Shown piece by piece: positions 49,441-59,451 of a DNA stretch of 64,000 nt. Made by a program: the position numbers and the translations under genes. Origin of the DNA: an uncultured Phycicoccus sp. (GTDB lineage Bacteria; Actinomycetota; Actinomycetes; Actinomycetales; Dermatophilaceae); NCBI RefSeq assembly GCF_947495705.1, contig NZ_CANLZR010000003.1, positions 310,001-374,000 of the forward strand, given 5' to 3'. Under the pieces are notes generated by a model, which ran no database searches, was not told the DNA's origin, and was given only the letters and a program-made list of their open reading frames with translations. Each line of letters starts with the position of its first letter. Position 1 is the first letter of the stretch.

Positions 49441-50064
49441 GTGGGCTTTCGCCTCACCCCCCAGGACACCTCGTTCCCCGAGCTGTACGCCGCCTCGGCG
49501 CAGCAGCTGGTCGAGGGTGCCCGCGAGCTGACGGCGCTGCTCGGCGCGGACCACGACGAGCGCCAGGAGATCCTCCGCCGGGCCCACGACATCGAGGCCG
49601 CTGCCGCCGACGCCACCCGCGACATCGTCCGCAAGGTGCACGGGTCCTTCGTCACCCCGTTCGACCGCTCCGACATGCACGGCCTCGCCGTGGCCCTCGA
49701 CGAGTGCGTCGACCTCGTCGTCGCCGCGGTCGACCTCATCGTGCTGTACCGCGTCGACGACCTCCCGCCCCGCGCCGCCAAGCAGGTCGAGATCATCGCG
49801 CGGATGGCCGAGGTCACTGCCGACGCGATGCCGCGGCTGCGGTCGATGAAGGAGCTCAACGGCTACTGGGTCGAGATCACCCGGCTCGAGAACCGGGCGA
49901 ACAAGCAGTACCGGCGCATGCTGGGCGACCTGTTCGCGGCGAAGAAGCCCGACCCCGTCGCCCTGATGAAGCACAAGGACGTCATCGACGCCCTCGAGGC
50001 CGCGGCGAACGGGTTCGAGCAGGTGGCGCTGAAGGTCGAGGCGATCACCGTCCGGGAGTCCTGA
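49441..50064 (+). CDS. DUF47-family PiT accessory protein (PhoU-like)
   Basis: 207 aa, GTG start. All-helical, PhoU-like: FPELYAASAQQLVEGARELT, RRAHDIEAAAADATRDIVRK, FVTPFDRSDMHGLAVALDEC with the conserved PxDRxD-type metal site, and a last helix ending VALKVEAITVRES. DUF47 (YkaA-type) proteins partner PiT phosphate transporters, as here where the transporter gene starts six bases after the stop. It probably restrains or tunes low-affinity phosphate uptake from the cytoplasmic side. Confidence 0.9.
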   Translation: MGFRLTPQDTSFPELYAASAQQLVEGARELTALLGADHDERQEILRRAHDIEAAAADATRDIVRKVHGSFVTPFDRSDMHGLAVALDECVDLVVAAVDLIVLYRVDDLPPRAAKQVEIIARMAEVTADAMPRLRSMKELNGYWVEITRLENRANKQYRRMLGDLFAAKKPDPVALMKHKDVIDALEAAANGFEQVALKVEAITVRES

Positions 50065-50070
50065 CCGGCC

Positions 50071-51063
50071 GTGGACTGGTGGCCCGTCGCCCTCGTCGTC
50101 GTCCTCGCGATGGGGTTCACGTACACGAACGGCTTCCACGACGCCGCGAACGCCATCGCCACCTCGGTCTCGACCCGGGCGCTGACCCCCCGGATCGCGC
50201 TGCTGCTGGCCGCAGTGATGAACCTCGTGGGGGCCTTCGCCGGGATGCGGGTGGCCCAGACGATCAACGACATCGTCGTCGTCCCCGACGGCGCCACCGG
50301 GCTCGCCCTGTGCGCCGGCGCCTTCGTCGGCGCGACCGTCTGGAACCTGCTGACGTGGTGGCGGGGGCTGCCGTCCTCGTCGTCGCACGCCCTGATCGGG
50401 GGGCTCGGCGGGGCCGCGCTCGCCGCCGGCGCCACCGTGCGCTGGGGCGCGGTGCGCGACAACGTCGCCATCCCGATGATCGTGTCCCCGCTCCTCGGGC
50501 TCGCCGGCGGCTTCCTCGTCATGACCGCCATCCTGTGGCTGTTCCGGCGCTCCGCTCCCGGGCCGACCGCGCGCGGGTTCCGCTACGCCCAGACGGTGTC
50601 GGCGGCCGCGATGGCGTTCGGGCACGGGATGCAGGACGCGTCGAAGACGGCCGGGGTGGTCGTGCTCGCCCTCGTCGCCTCCGGGCACCAGGACCCCGCG
50701 GACCTGGCGGTGCCGCTCTGGGTGCTCGCCCTGGCCGCGGTCATGCTGAGCCTCGGCACGTACGCGGGCGGCTGGCGGATCATCCGCACGCTCGGGCGCG
50801 GCATCATCCACATCGACCCGCCGCAGGGGTTCGCCGCCGAGGCGACGGCCGCGACCGTGCTCTACGCCGCGACGGCCACCGGAGCCCCGATCTCGACGAC
50901 GCACGCCATCACCTCGGCCATCGCCGGGGTCGGGGCGACCCGCTCGGCCAAGGCGGTGCGCTGGGACGTCGCGCGGTCCATCGCGTTCGCGTGGGTGCTG
51001 ACGTTCCCGGGCGCCGGCCTCGCGGCCGCGCTCGTGTACGGCGCCGTCGCGCTCGTCGTCTAG
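50071..51063 (+). CDS. PiT-family low-affinity phosphate transporter
   Basis: 330 aa, about ten helices. The duplicated PiT signature is clear: GFTYTNGFHDAANAIATSVS with the NGFHDxANxI motif near the start, and in the second half AAAMAFGHGMQDASKTAGVV. Other family segments are GLPSSSSHALIGGLGGAAL and ATGAPISTTHAITSAIAGVG. It carries metal-phosphate with H+ or Na+. GTG start; paired with the DUF47 gene. It faces the pstB gene convergently across 21 bases, placing low- and high-affinity phosphate uptake side by side. Confidence 0.94.
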   Translation: MDWWPVALVVVLAMGFTYTNGFHDAANAIATSVSTRALTPRIALLLAAVMNLVGAFAGMRVAQTINDIVVVPDGATGLALCAGAFVGATVWNLLTWWRGLPSSSSHALIGGLGGAALAAGATVRWGAVRDNVAIPMIVSPLLGLAGGFLVMTAILWLFRRSAPGPTARGFRYAQTVSAAAMAFGHGMQDASKTAGVVVLALVASGHQDPADLAVPLWVLALAAVMLSLGTYAGGWRIIRTLGRGIIHIDPPQGFAAEATAATVLYAATATGAPISTTHAITSAIAGVGATRSAKAVRWDVARSIAFAWVLTFPGAGLAAALVYGAVALVV

Positions 51064-51084
51064 GGCCCAGCGGGCCCGGGCCGG

Positions 51085-51861
51085 TCAGCCGAAGCGGCCC
51101 GAGATGTAGTCCTCGGTGGCCTTCTCGGTGGGGTTGCTGAAGATGCGCTGGGTCTCGCCGATCTCGACGAGCCGGCCGGGCTCGCCGGTCGCTTTGAGGT
51201 TGAAGAACGCCGTCTGGTCCGAGACGCGGGCCGCCTGCTGCATGTTGTGCGTGACGATGACGATCGTGTACTCGGACTTCAGGTCGTTGATGAGGTCCTC
51301 GATGGCCAGCGTCGAGATCGGGTCGAGGGCCGAACAGGGCTCGTCCATGAGCAGCACCTGCGGGTTGACCGCGATGGCGCGGGCGATGCACAGCCGCTGC
51401 TGCTGGCCGCCCGACAGGCCGGCCCCGGGCTTGTCGAGCCGGTCCTTGACCTCGGTCCACAGGTTGGCGCCGCGCAGCGACTGCTCGACGACCTCGTCGA
51501 GGACGGACTTCTTCTTGACCCCGTTGAGGCGCAGCCCGGCCGCCACGTTGTCGCGGATCGACATCGTCGGGAACGGGTTGGGCCGCTGGAAGACCATGCC
51601 GACGGTGCGGCGCACGGCCACCGGGTCCATCGACGACGCGTAGAGGTCCTGGTCGTCGAGCATGACCGAGCCCTCGACCCGCCCGCCCGGGATGACCTCG
51701 TGCATCCGGTTCAGGGTGCGGAGCACCGTCGACTTGCCGCAGCCGGACGGGCCGATGAACGCCGTGACGGAGCGGGGCTCCACGGTCATCGTCACGCCCT
51801 CGACGGCCTTGAAGTCGCCGTAGTAGATGTCGAGGTCCTTGACGTCGATGCGCTTGGCCAT
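51085..51861 (-). CDS. pstB: Phosphate ABC transporter ATP-binding protein PstB
   Basis: 258 aa, the standard PstB length. Walker [21 protein letters not shown] (near residue 32), signature [20 protein letters not shown], Walker [17 protein letters not shown] and the family-specific [18 protein letters not shown] are all present. It powers phosphate import by PstCA with PstS. It is the last gene of the pst operon (pstS-pstC-pstA-pstB), 51 bases after pstA. Confidence 0.97.
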   Translation of the reverse strand: MAKRIDVKDLDIYYGDFKAVEGVTMTVEPRSVTAFIGPSGCGKSTVLRTLNRMHEVIPGGRVEGSVMLDDQDLYASSMDPVAVRRTVGMVFQRPNPFPTMSIRDNVAAGLRLNGVKKKSVLDEVVEQSLRGANLWTEVKDRLDKPGAGLSGGQQQRLCIARAIAVNPQVLLMDEPCSALDPISTLAIEDLINDLKSEYTIVIVTHNMQQAARVSDQTAFFNLKATGEPGRLVEIGETQRIFSNPTEKATEDYISGRFG

Positions 51862-51912
51862 GGGTTCAGTGTCTCTTTTCGTCCCGGGGTGGTCGGGGTG
51901 GTCGGGAGTGGG

Positions 51913-52839
51913 TCAGCCCTTGACCTTGCTGAAGCGGCCGACGAAGCGGCCCAGCAGGTTGAGCATGAACACGAGGAGGATCAGGGTGAGCGAGGCGCCC
52001 CAGACCCGGTCGAGGGCCGGCTGCAGGGCCTCGGTGCGGTCCTGGTTGATCATCGTGGGCAGCGTCGCCATGAGCCCGTCGAACAGGTCGGTGGCGATGA
52101 CCTTCGTGTACGGCCCGAGGATGATCAGCGGTGCCGTCTCACCCATGACGCGGGCGAGGCCGAGCAGGACGCCGGTGACGATGCCCGAGAACGCGGTGGG
52201 CACGACGATCTTCATGATCGTCTTCCACTTCGGCACCCCGAGCGCGTACGACGCCTCGCGCAGCTCGTTCGGCACGAGCTTGAGCATCTCCTCCGTGGAC
52301 CGCACGATCGTCGGGATCATGAGCATCGCGAGGGCCAGGGTCACGGCGAACGCGACGCGCTGGAAGCCGAGCGTCGTCACCCACAGGGCGTAGATGAACA
52401 GGCCCGCGACGATCGACGGGATGCCGGTGAGGATGTCGACCATGAAGGACACGGTCCGCGCCAGCCGGCCGCGGCCGTACTCGACGAGGTAGACGGCGGT
52501 GAGGACGCCGACCGGCACCGACATCGCCGCCGTGACCGCGGCCTGGATGAGCGTGCCCTGGATGGCGTGCACCGCGCCCCCGCCGACCCGCCGCGAGGTG
52601 ATGCCGGACTGGCTGTTGGTCCACCACACCGAGTCGACGAGCATGTGGCCGCCCTTGACCAGGGTGGAGCCGAGGATCCAGACGAGCGGCACGACGGCGA
52701 TCCCGAAGGCGAGCCACATGACGACGCGGGCGGTGACGTCCTTGACGGCGCGCCCCCCGGACTTCTCGCCGAACGCACTGGGGGTCGGGACGCCGGCCGC
52801 GGGCGGTGCTGCGGCGTGGTCGACCTGGGCGCTGCTCAT
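51913..52839 (-). CDS. pstA: Phosphate ABC transporter permease PstA
   Basis: 308 aa, six helices. The permease motif EELLKL... is seen as VPNELREASYALGVPKWKTI, with TGIPSIVAGLFIYALWV and GLARVMGETAPLIILGPYTK typical of PstA. The ATG at 52839 overlaps the pstC stop (ATGA); longer frames overlap pstC fully. It forms the membrane channel with PstC. Confidence 0.95.
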   Translation of the reverse strand: MSSAQVDHAAAPPAAGVPTPSAFGEKSGGRAVKDVTARVVMWLAFGIAVVPLVWILGSTLVKGGHMLVDSVWWTNSQSGITSRRVGGGAVHAIQGTLIQAAVTAAMSVPVGVLTAVYLVEYGRGRLARTVSFMVDILTGIPSIVAGLFIYALWVTTLGFQRVAFAVTLALAMLMIPTIVRSTEEMLKLVPNELREASYALGVPKWKTIMKIVVPTAFSGIVTGVLLGLARVMGETAPLIILGPYTKVIATDLFDGLMATLPTMINQDRTEALQPALDRVWGASLTLILLVFMLNLLGRFVGRFSKVKG

Positions 52840-53837
52840 TCGGTGAAGGCCTTCCTGCGATCGATGACGATGCGGGCGGTCGCGTTGACGACGAAGGTCA
52901 CGACGAACAGGACGAGGCCGGCCGCGATGTAGGCGCCGGTCTTCTGCGGGGTGTCGAACTCGCCGGCGCCCTGGGCGATCCGCGAGGCGAAGGTCGAGCC
53001 GCCGTTGAAGATCGAGAAGCTCCAGTCCGCGTTCGCGCTCAGCGTCGACAGGAGGATGAGGACCGCGAGGGTCTCGCCGAGCGCACGGCCGAGGCCGAGC
53101 ATCGCGGCGCTGATGACCCCGGGCTTGCCGTAGGGCAGGACCGCGACCCGGATCATCTCCCACCGCGTCGCCCCGAGCGCGAGCGCGCCCTCCTTGTGCG
53201 TCGTCGGCACCTGCGCGAAGACCTCGCGGGAGATGGCCGTGACGATCGGCAGGATCATGATCGCGAGGATCATGCCGGCGAAGGCGAGAGTGCTCTTGGC
53301 GCTGGTGCCCTGGTCCTCGAAGACCGGCAGCCACCCGAGCGCGCCGTCGATCCCGGAGAGCACCGGCTGGAAGTACTGGCCCGCGATGTTCAGACCCCAG
53401 AACCCGTAGACGATCGAGGGGACCGCAGCGAGGAGGTCGATGGTCGAGGCCGCGGGCTTGGAGAGCCACGGCGGCGCGTACTGGGTGATGAAGAGGGCGA
53501 CCGCGACCCCGAGCGGGACCGCGATGATCATCGCGATGACCGAGGTGATGAGGGTGCCCCAGGCGAGCTCGAGGATGCCGAAGCGGGGGTTGGCTCCGCT
53601 GGGGCTCCACTCCCGCGACAGGAGGAAGTTCGCCTCGTTCTTCAGCAGCGACGGCACGGCCTGCCACAGGAGGAACACCCCGACGAGGGTGACGAGGACG
53701 ACGATGAGGATGCCCGAGGTGGTGGCGAGGCCGCCGAAGATCCGGTCGCCGAGGCGGCCGGTGGAGGCCCGGTCGCCGCCGAGGGGGTGCCTCGGGTCCT
53801 CGTCGACCGTCGAGCGGCCGGTCATGGAGGTGCTCAC
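52836..53837 (-). CDS. pstC: Phosphate ABC transporter permease PstC
   Basis: 333 aa with six helices after a 35-residue acidic start. PstC features: FGILELAWGTLITSVIAMII, LLAAVPSIVYGFWGLNIAGQ, KEGALALGATRWEMIRVAVL (the EAA loop) and GLGRALGETLAVLILLSTLS. It pairs with PstA. It follows pstS after 128 bases that hold a hairpin, so it is probably made at a lower level than pstS. Confidence 0.95.
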   Translation of the reverse strand: MSTSMTGRSTVDEDPRHPLGGDRASTGRLGDRIFGGLATTSGILIVVLVTLVGVFLLWQAVPSLLKNEANFLLSREWSPSGANPRFGILELAWGTLITSVIAMIIAVPLGVAVALFITQYAPPWLSKPAASTIDLLAAVPSIVYGFWGLNIAGQYFQPVLSGIDGALGWLPVFEDQGTSAKSTLAFAGMILAIMILPIVTAISREVFAQVPTTHKEGALALGATRWEMIRVAVLPYGKPGVISAAMLGLGRALGETLAVLILLSTLSANADWSFSIFNGGSTFASRIAQGAGEFDTPQKTGAYIAAGLVLFVVTFVVNATARIVIDRRKAFTE

Positions 53838-53875
53838 GTCGTCCTCGGGGGTGTCGGGGATCTTGGTCGTACCGA

Positions 53876-53904
53876 CGGGGCGGGCCGGTTCGCGGCCCGC
53901 CCCG
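53876..53904 (-). terminator. Intra-operon hairpin between pstS and pstC
   Basis: CGGGGCGGGCC (53876-53886) pairs perfectly with GGCCCGCCCCG (53894-53904), loop of 7. A second, smaller hairpin GGCGCCC/GGGCGCC (53942-53959) lies just after the pstS stop. Together they likely attenuate or process the message so that the binding protein is made in excess. Confidence 0.65.
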
Positions 53905-53965
53905 ATGCGGTGTCCGTGGGCGCCGGAGCGCCGGGACGGTGGGCGCCCGTGCGGGCGCCGAGCGG

Positions 53966-55075
53966 TCAGGAGATCGCGTCGATGGCCGTCGTGACCTTCT
54001 CCTCGACCGAGCTCGGGAGCGGTGCGTACCCGATCTCCTCGAGGCCCTGCTGGACCTCCGGGGAGGCCATGTGCGTGAGGAAGGCCTTGACCTTCGTCGC
54101 GGTCTCGGCGTCAGCGTACTGGGAGCACACGATCTCGTAGGTGACGAGGAGGATCGGGTAGGCGCCGGCCTCCTGGGTCGCGTAGTCGAGGGTGAGGCGC
54201 AGGTCGTTGCCCTCGCCGTCGCTGGCGGCGGCCTCGACGGCCTTGCCGACGGTCTCGCCGGTCAGCTCGACCGCGCCGCCGCCGTTGTCGATCTTGGCGA
54301 TGCCGAGGTCGTTGTCCTTGGCGTAGCTCCACTCGACGTAGGTGACGCCACCCTCGGTGGACTTCACGCCCTCGGACACCCCGGAGGACTTCTCCTTGCC
54401 CTCACCGGAGGCGGGCCAGGCCTTCGCCGGGTCGTAGCTCCACGCGTCGCCACCGGCAGCCTTGAGGTACTTCGTGAAGTTCTCGGTCGTCCCCGACTCG
54501 TCGGAGCGGAAGAAGACCTTGATGTCGGTGGCGGGGAGCTCGACGCCGGCGTTCACCGCCGCGATCTTCGGGTCGTTCCACGTCGTGATCTTGCCGTCGA
54601 AGATCTCCGCGGCCACGTCCGGGGTGAGCGTCAGGTCGTCGACCCCCGGCAGGTTGTAGGAGATGGCGATCGGCCCGGTGACCATCGGGATGTTCCAGGC
54701 GGGAGAGCCGCAGGTCTCGGCGGCCGCGTCGGTCTCGACGATGCCGTCCTTCTCCTCGGTCTTCAGGGCCGAGTCGGACCCGGCGAAGTCGACCTGCCCG
54801 GCGATGAACTGCTTGATGCCCGTGCCGGAGCCCGTCGGGTTGTAGTTGACGGTGGCGCCGGGGCACATCTCGTTGTACGTGGCGGCGGCCTCCTCGAACG
54901 CGTTCTTCTGGGCCGAGGAGCCCTCGGCGTTCAGGGTGCCCTCGAAGCAGGCGACGTCGCCGGCGCCGCCGGTGGCGCCGCCGCTGCCCGAGTTGTCGTC
55001 CGAGCCGCAGCCGGCGAGGGCGAGGGAACCGACCAGGGCGAGGCCAGCGAACTGGCCGAAACGGAGGTTCTTCAC
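53966..55075 (-). CDS. pstS: Phosphate-binding lipoprotein PstS
   Basis: 369 aa. A lipoprotein signal peptide ends in LALAGCGSDD with the lipidated Cys at residue 23. The mature part is PstS: LNAEGSSAQKNAFEEAAATY, PTGSGTGIKQFIAGQVDFAG with the phosphate-binding loop, and FFRSDESGTTENFTKYL. It captures phosphate outside the membrane for PstCAB. A PHO box lies about 75-115 bases upstream, so it is under PhoP control. Confidence 0.96.
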   Translation of the reverse strand: MKNLRFGQFAGLALVGSLALAGCGSDDNSGSGGATGGAGDVACFEGTLNAEGSSAQKNAFEEAAATYNEMCPGATVNYNPTGSGTGIKQFIAGQVDFAGSDSALKTEEKDGIVETDAAAETCGSPAWNIPMVTGPIAISYNLPGVDDLTLTPDVAAEIFDGKITTWNDPKIAAVNAGVELPATDIKVFFRSDESGTTENFTKYLKAAGGDAWSYDPAKAWPASGEGKEKSSGVSEGVKSTEGGVTYVEWSYAKDNDLGIAKIDNGGGAVELTGETVGKAVEAAASDGEGNDLRLTLDYATQEAGAYPILLVTYEIVCSQYADAETATKVKAFLTHMASPEVQQGLEEIGYAPLPSSVEEKVTTAIDAIS

Positions 55076-55139
55076 AGGTGTACCTCTCGAAAAAGGAACG
55101 AAGCGATGGCGTCGGGCACCGGTGGCCGACGCCTAGGAC

Positions 55140-55192
55140 GGTATGGAGGCCGGGTGACGCCGTGACCCGTGCCGGGTGAACGCCGCGTGAAC
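55140..55192 (-). promoter_or_regulatory. PHO box (PhoP-binding repeats) and -10 of pstS
   Basis: On the minus strand GTTCACGCGGC (55192-55182) and GTTCACCCGGC (55181-55171) are directly adjacent 11-mers that fit the actinobacterial PHO-box unit known from Streptomyces. In the same 11-bp phase a degenerate unit (55170-55160) and CGTCACCCGGC (55159-55149) follow. CATACC at 55145-55140 is a plausible -10 box right behind them. Confidence 0.8.
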
Positions 55193-55220
55193 GGCGTCCG
55201 AGCATTGCCCCACCGGACGG

Positions 55221-56165
55221 TCAGGGGCAGTGGCGCTCGACGGCGACGACGCGGGCCCCGGCGCCCGTGCCGGCCACGTGGCAGACCAGCGCCTCGCCCT
55301 TGTCGAACGTGCCGGCGGCGGCCGCGGCCAGGACGCTGCGGTCGGCGGCCCCGGCCTCCCCCGCGACCCCGGCGAGGACGTCGACGAGCGCCGGCAGCAC
55401 CGGCCCGTGCGAGCAGACGGCGGTGGGGCGCCCCTTCTCGAGGACGCGCTGCAGGTGGTGGACCGCCCGCCCCGGGTCGTCGGCGAAGCCCTCCTCGGAC
55501 AGGCCGGGCCGGGTCCGGAGCCGGACCCCGGCCTCGTCGACGAACGGCTGGACGGTGGCGGTGCAGCGCTTCGAGGGGGAGGAGACGACCCGGTCCACGC
55601 CGTAGGCCGCCAGGACCGGCCCCAGCGCCACCGCCCGGGCCCGGCCGGCCGCGTCGAGGGGGCGTTCGGTGTCGTCCGACCCCTTCCACGAGCCTCGGCC
55701 CACGGCGCGGGCGTGCCGGACGAGCACGAGCGGCCACGTCGCGAGCAGCCCCGCCTGGTGCCAGCGCACGAGGGCCAGCAGCTGGTCCTGGTCGCGGGCG
55801 TAGTCGAGGCGGTCGTGGGCGGTGCGCGGGTCGAGCCACTCGACGTCGTCGATCTCGTTGACGAGGCGGCCGTCGCCCCCGGTGACCTGGGCGGCCCAGT
55901 ACCGCACGACCTTGTCGCCGGGGACGCCGTCCTTCTCGAGGACGGTGTACCGCGCCTGCGGCAGGGGGACCCCCAGCCGGACGACGAGCCCGGTCTCCTC
56001 GAACGTCTCGCGGACGGCGGCGACGGGCCACTCCTCCGCCGGGTCGAGCTTGCCCTTGGCCCAGGACCAGTCGTCGTAGCGCGGCCGGTGCACGAGCGCA
56101 ACCTGCAGCACGTGACCGTGGACCCGCCACGGCACCGTCCCGGCAGCGGGGATCGTCGTCGGCAT
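55221..56165 (-). CDS. mutT1: NUDIX hydrolase fused to histidine phosphatase (MutT1-like)
   Basis: 314 aa. The Nudix box spans residues 38-60 (GKLDPAEEWPVAAVRETFEE, then TGL). The second half is a SixA-like histidine phosphatase: LVLVRHARAVG (residues 147-157) with the nucleophile His, and VCSHGPVLPALVDVL with the second His. This two-domain plan is that of mycobacterial MutT1, which hydrolyses 8-oxo-dGTP and related nucleotides and Ap4A-like substrates. It sits 11 bases after ppk on the same strand, as in mycobacteria. Confidence 0.9.
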   Translation of the reverse strand: MPTTIPAAGTVPWRVHGHVLQVALVHRPRYDDWSWAKGKLDPAEEWPVAAVRETFEETGLVVRLGVPLPQARYTVLEKDGVPGDKVVRYWAAQVTGGDGRLVNEIDDVEWLDPRTAHDRLDYARDQDQLLALVRWHQAGLLATWPLVLVRHARAVGRGSWKGSDDTERPLDAAGRARAVALGPVLAAYGVDRVVSSPSKRCTATVQPFVDEAGVRLRTRPGLSEEGFADDPGRAVHHLQRVLEKGRPTAVCSHGPVLPALVDVLAGVAGEAGAADRSVLAAAAAGTFDKGEALVCHVAGTGAGARVVAVERHCP

Positions 56166-56176
56166 GGGAGCGGTCG

Positions 56177-58498
56177 TCAGCGGCGCCGGGCCTTGCGGCG
56201 GCGCTTGGAGTGCATCTCGATGAACGCGGTCTGCAGGTCCTCCAGGGGCTCACCGTCGGCGCTGAGGTGGCGGCGGATCCAGCGTCCGTCGCCGCCGAGG
56301 CCCCAGTGCGCGTACCGGTCGGAGCCGCCCCGGTCGAGGAGGGAGCGCAGGTCGTCGACGTGCCGCGGGTCGGTGAGCCGGATGAGGGCCTCGACCCGGC
56401 GGTCGAGGTTGCGGTGCATCATGTCGGCGCTGCCGATGTACGCGACGGGCTCGCCGGCGCCGCCGAAGTAGAAGACCCGCGAGTGCTCGAGGAAGCGCCC
56501 GAGCACCGAGCGGACCTCGACCGTCTCGGACAGCCCCTCGACCCCGGGCCGGATCGCGCAGATGCCGCGGACCCAGAGGAAAACCCGCACTCCGGCCCGC
56601 GACGCGCGGTACAGGGCGTCGATGACCTGCTCGTCGACGATCGAGTTGACCTTCCACAGGATCAGGCCGGAGCCCGGCTCGGCCTGCTCGTGCTCGATCT
56701 CCTGCTCGATGTGCGCGATGAGCCCGGCCCGGACCGAGCGGGGTGCGACGAGGAGCCGCTTGAACTTGCTGCGCGGTGCGATACCGGACAGCTGGTTGAA
56801 CAGCCGGCTGAGGTCCTCACCGACCTGCTGGTCGTCGGTGAGCAGGCCGAGGTCCTCGTACAGCCGGGCGGTCTTCGGGTTGTAGTTGCCGGTGCCGACG
56901 TGGCAGTACCGCCGCATCCCCTCGGCCTCCTGGCGGATGACGAGGCACAGCTTGGCGTGGGTCTTGAGGCCGACGATGCCGTAGACGACGTGCACGCCCG
57001 CGTGCTCGAGCTTGCGGGCCCACGAGATGTTGTTCTCCTCGTCGAAGCGCGCCTTGATCTCGACGACCGCGAGCACCTGCTTGCCGGCCTCGGCGGCGTC
57101 GATGAGAGCGTCGATGATCGGGCTGTCGCCGCTGGTGCGGTAGAGCGTCTGCTTGATGGCGAGGACGTGCGGGTCGGCCGCGGCCTGCTCGAGGAACGCC
57201 TGCACCGAGGTCGAGAACGAGTCGTAGGGGTGGTGCAGCAGGACGTCCTGCTTGCGGATCGAGGCGAAGATGTCGCGGGCCTTCGCGGACTCGGTGGGGG
57301 CGAGGTCGGCGTTGGTGCGGGCCACGAACGGCTCGTAGTGCAGCTCGGAACGCTCCAGGTCGGCGATGACGTTGAGCGCGCGCAGGTCGAGGGGAGCCGG
57401 GAGCCGGTACACCTCGGACCCGGCGACGCCGAGCTCGCGGACGATGAGGTCGAGGACGTGGTCGTCCATCGCCTGCTCCACCTCGAGGCGCACCGGCGGG
57501 CCGAAGCGGCGCCGGGTCAGCTCGCGCTCGAGGGCGGTGAGCAGGTTCTCGGCGTCGTCCTCCTCGACCTCGAGGTCCTCGTTGCGGGTGACCCGGAAGG
57601 TGAAGTGCTCGCGGACGTCCATCCCCGGGAACAGCTGGTCGAGGTGCGCCGCGATGACGTCCTCGAGCGGGACGAACCGGGTGTCGTACATGTCGGCGAG
57701 CGGCGACTCGGCGGGGCCGGGCTCGACCCGGATGAGGCGCGGCAGCATCGGCGGCACCTTGACCCGCGCGAAGTGCTCCTTCTGCGACTTGGGGTTGACG
57801 AGGATGACGGCGAGGTTGAGCGAGAGCCCCGAGATGTACGGGAACGGGTGGGCCGGGTCGACGGCGAGCGGGGTGAGGACGGGGAACAGCCCGTCGGTGA
57901 AGACCGTGCCGAGCCGGTCGCGCTCCTCGTCGGACAGCTCGTCCCAGCGCACGATCGTGACGCCGTCCTCCTCGAGGAGCGGGCGCACCTGCTCGGCGTA
58001 GACCCGGGCGTGCAGGGTCATCAGCTCGTGCGCGACGCTCGAGATCTGCTCGAGCACCTCGCGCGGCTCGAGCCCCGACGCGGAGCGCACGGCGATGCCC
58101 GTGGCGATGCGCCGCTTGAGGCCGGCGACGCGGACCATGAAGAACTCGTCGAGGTTCTGGGCGAAGATCGCGAGGAAGCGGGCCCGCTCGAGCAGCGGCA
58201 CGTGCTCGTCGGCGGCCAGCTGGAGGACCCGCTCGTTGAACTGGAGCCAGGAGATCTCGCGGTCGAGGAAGCGGTCGGCCGGCAGGCCGTCGTCCGCGGG
58301 CTCGTGGCCGGGCTGGCCGGGGCGCACGAACCGGCCGTTGGTGGCCCGGGGCTGCTGCTGGTGGCGGGCCTCGGCGGCGGAGGCGCTGGCGATCGAGACC
58401 TCGCTGACGATCGCGCCGTCGGCGGAGGCGTCGGCCGCGGTGTCGCGCGCCGTCGGGTCGGTGGCCTGGTCGACCCGCACCTCCGACTCTGCCGTCAT
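56177..58498 (-). CDS. ppk: RNA degradosome-type polyphosphate kinase
   Basis: 773 aa. All four PPK1 domains are seen after a 65-residue Ala-rich start: [20 protein letters not shown] (N-terminal), then the head domain, and the phospholipase-D-like catalytic halves with [18 protein letters not shown] holding the phosphorylated His near residue 513 and [20 protein letters not shown] after it. It makes polyphosphate from ATP in a reversible reaction. Together with pst, PiT and mutT1 it forms a phosphate uptake and storage region. Confidence 0.96.
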   Translation of the reverse strand: MTAESEVRVDQATDPTARDTAADASADGAIVSEVSIASASAAEARHQQQPRATNGRFVRPGQPGHEPADDGLPADRFLDREISWLQFNERVLQLAADEHVPLLERARFLAIFAQNLDEFFMVRVAGLKRRIATGIAVRSASGLEPREVLEQISSVAHELMTLHARVYAEQVRPLLEEDGVTIVRWDELSDEERDRLGTVFTDGLFPVLTPLAVDPAHPFPYISGLSLNLAVILVNPKSQKEHFARVKVPPMLPRLIRVEPGPAESPLADMYDTRFVPLEDVIAAHLDQLFPGMDVREHFTFRVTRNEDLEVEEDDAENLLTALERELTRRRFGPPVRLEVEQAMDDHVLDLIVRELGVAGSEVYRLPAPLDLRALNVIADLERSELHYEPFVARTNADLAPTESAKARDIFASIRKQDVLLHHPYDSFSTSVQAFLEQAAADPHVLAIKQTLYRTSGDSPIIDALIDAAEAGKQVLAVVEIKARFDEENNISWARKLEHAGVHVVYGIVGLKTHAKLCLVIRQEAEGMRRYCHVGTGNYNPKTARLYEDLGLLTDDQQVGEDLSRLFNQLSGIAPRSKFKRLLVAPRSVRAGLIAHIEQEIEHEQAEPGSGLILWKVNSIVDEQVIDALYRASRAGVRVFLWVRGICAIRPGVEGLSETVEVRSVLGRFLEHSRVFYFGGAGEPVAYIGSADMMHRNLDRRVEALIRLTDPRHVDDLRSLLDRGGSDRYAHWGLGGDGRWIRRHLSADGEPLEDLQTAFIEMHSKRRRKARRR

Positions 58499-58547
58499 GC
58501 GTCCATCCTGTCAGGTCCGGCCGCCTGCGGGCCTCCGGTCCGGGACG

Positions 58548-59450
58548 TCACGCGTGGGGCACCGAGTACTGGGCGTCGACGGCGAGGTCGGCGAAGCCGA
58601 GACGCTCGTAGGTGCGCCGGGCCGCGGTGTTGTCCCCGTCGACGTAGAGGTGGACCTCGGTGAGGCCGCGGCGGGCCAGATGGGCCAGGCCCAGGGCGGT
58701 CAGCGGACCGCCGAGGCCGCGACCCTGCTCGTCGGGGTCGACCCCGACGACGTACACCTCACCGGTGCCGTTGCCGTGCCGCGCCTCGCCCTTCTCGACC
58801 TTGGTCCAGTGGAAGGCGACGACGCGCCCGTCCCGCTCGACGAGGAGGAAGCCGGCCGGGTCGAACCACGGCTGGTCCATCCGCTCGCGCAGGTCGGCGA
58901 CGGTGAGGCGGCCCTGCTCCGGGTGCGAGGCGAAAGCCGCGGCGTTGAGGCGCACCCAGTCCTCGTCGTCCCGGCCGGGCTCGAACGCGCGCACCGAGTA
59001 GCCGGCCGGCAGCGCCGGGTCGCGGGCGTCGTCGGCGCCGAGGGGGCGCGTCATGAGGTGCAGGCTGCGGGTGCGTTCGAGCCCGGCAGCCGTGGCGAAG
59101 GCCCGGGCCGGGGGGAGGTCGCCGTGCGCCCAGACGCTGCGGGCCCCCTCCTCGACGACCGCGTCGAGCAGGGCCCGGCCGTGACCCTGGCGCCTCGCGG
59201 CCGGGTCGACGACGAGCTCGGCCACCGCGTCGGGGGTTCCCACCGAGGCGACCTGCGCGTAGCCGACGAGCTGGCCCGCGTCGTCGCGCCGCAGCACGTG
59301 GACGACGCCCTCGCGGTGCCGGCCGACGGCGAGGGCGAACGCCTCGGAGACCGCCGCCACCTCGTCGGCCGCGTGGGCGCGGTCCCACAGCTCGCGGGCC
59401 TCACCGGCAGTCCGGTCGTCGACGGCGCCCAGCCGCTCGGTCACCGGCAT
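58548..59450 (-). CDS. mshD: Mycothiol synthase
   Basis: 300 aa with two GNAT acetyltransferase domains, the MshD plan. The second, active domain has EVYVVGVDPDEQGRGLGGPL, the acetyl-CoA loop, then LTEVHLYVDGDNTAARRTYE and a GFADLAVDAQYSV end; the first has AELVVDPAARRQGHGRALLD. It adds the acetyl group in the last step of mycothiol synthesis, a marker of actinobacteria. ATG 59450 is one base from the glnR stop region, and the same mshD-glnR order is known in mycobacteria. Confidence 0.92.
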   Translation of the reverse strand: MPVTERLGAVDDRTAGEARELWDRAHAADEVAAVSEAFALAVGRHREGVVHVLRRDDAGQLVGYAQVASVGTPDAVAELVVDPAARRQGHGRALLDAVVEEGARSVWAHGDLPPARAFATAAGLERTRSLHLMTRPLGADDARDPALPAGYSVRAFEPGRDDEDWVRLNAAAFASHPEQGRLTVADLRERMDQPWFDPAGFLLVERDGRVVAFHWTKVEKGEARHGNGTGEVYVVGVDPDEQGRGLGGPLTALGLAHLARRGLTEVHLYVDGDNTAARRTYERLGFADLAVDAQYSVPHA

Positions 59451-59451
59451 G

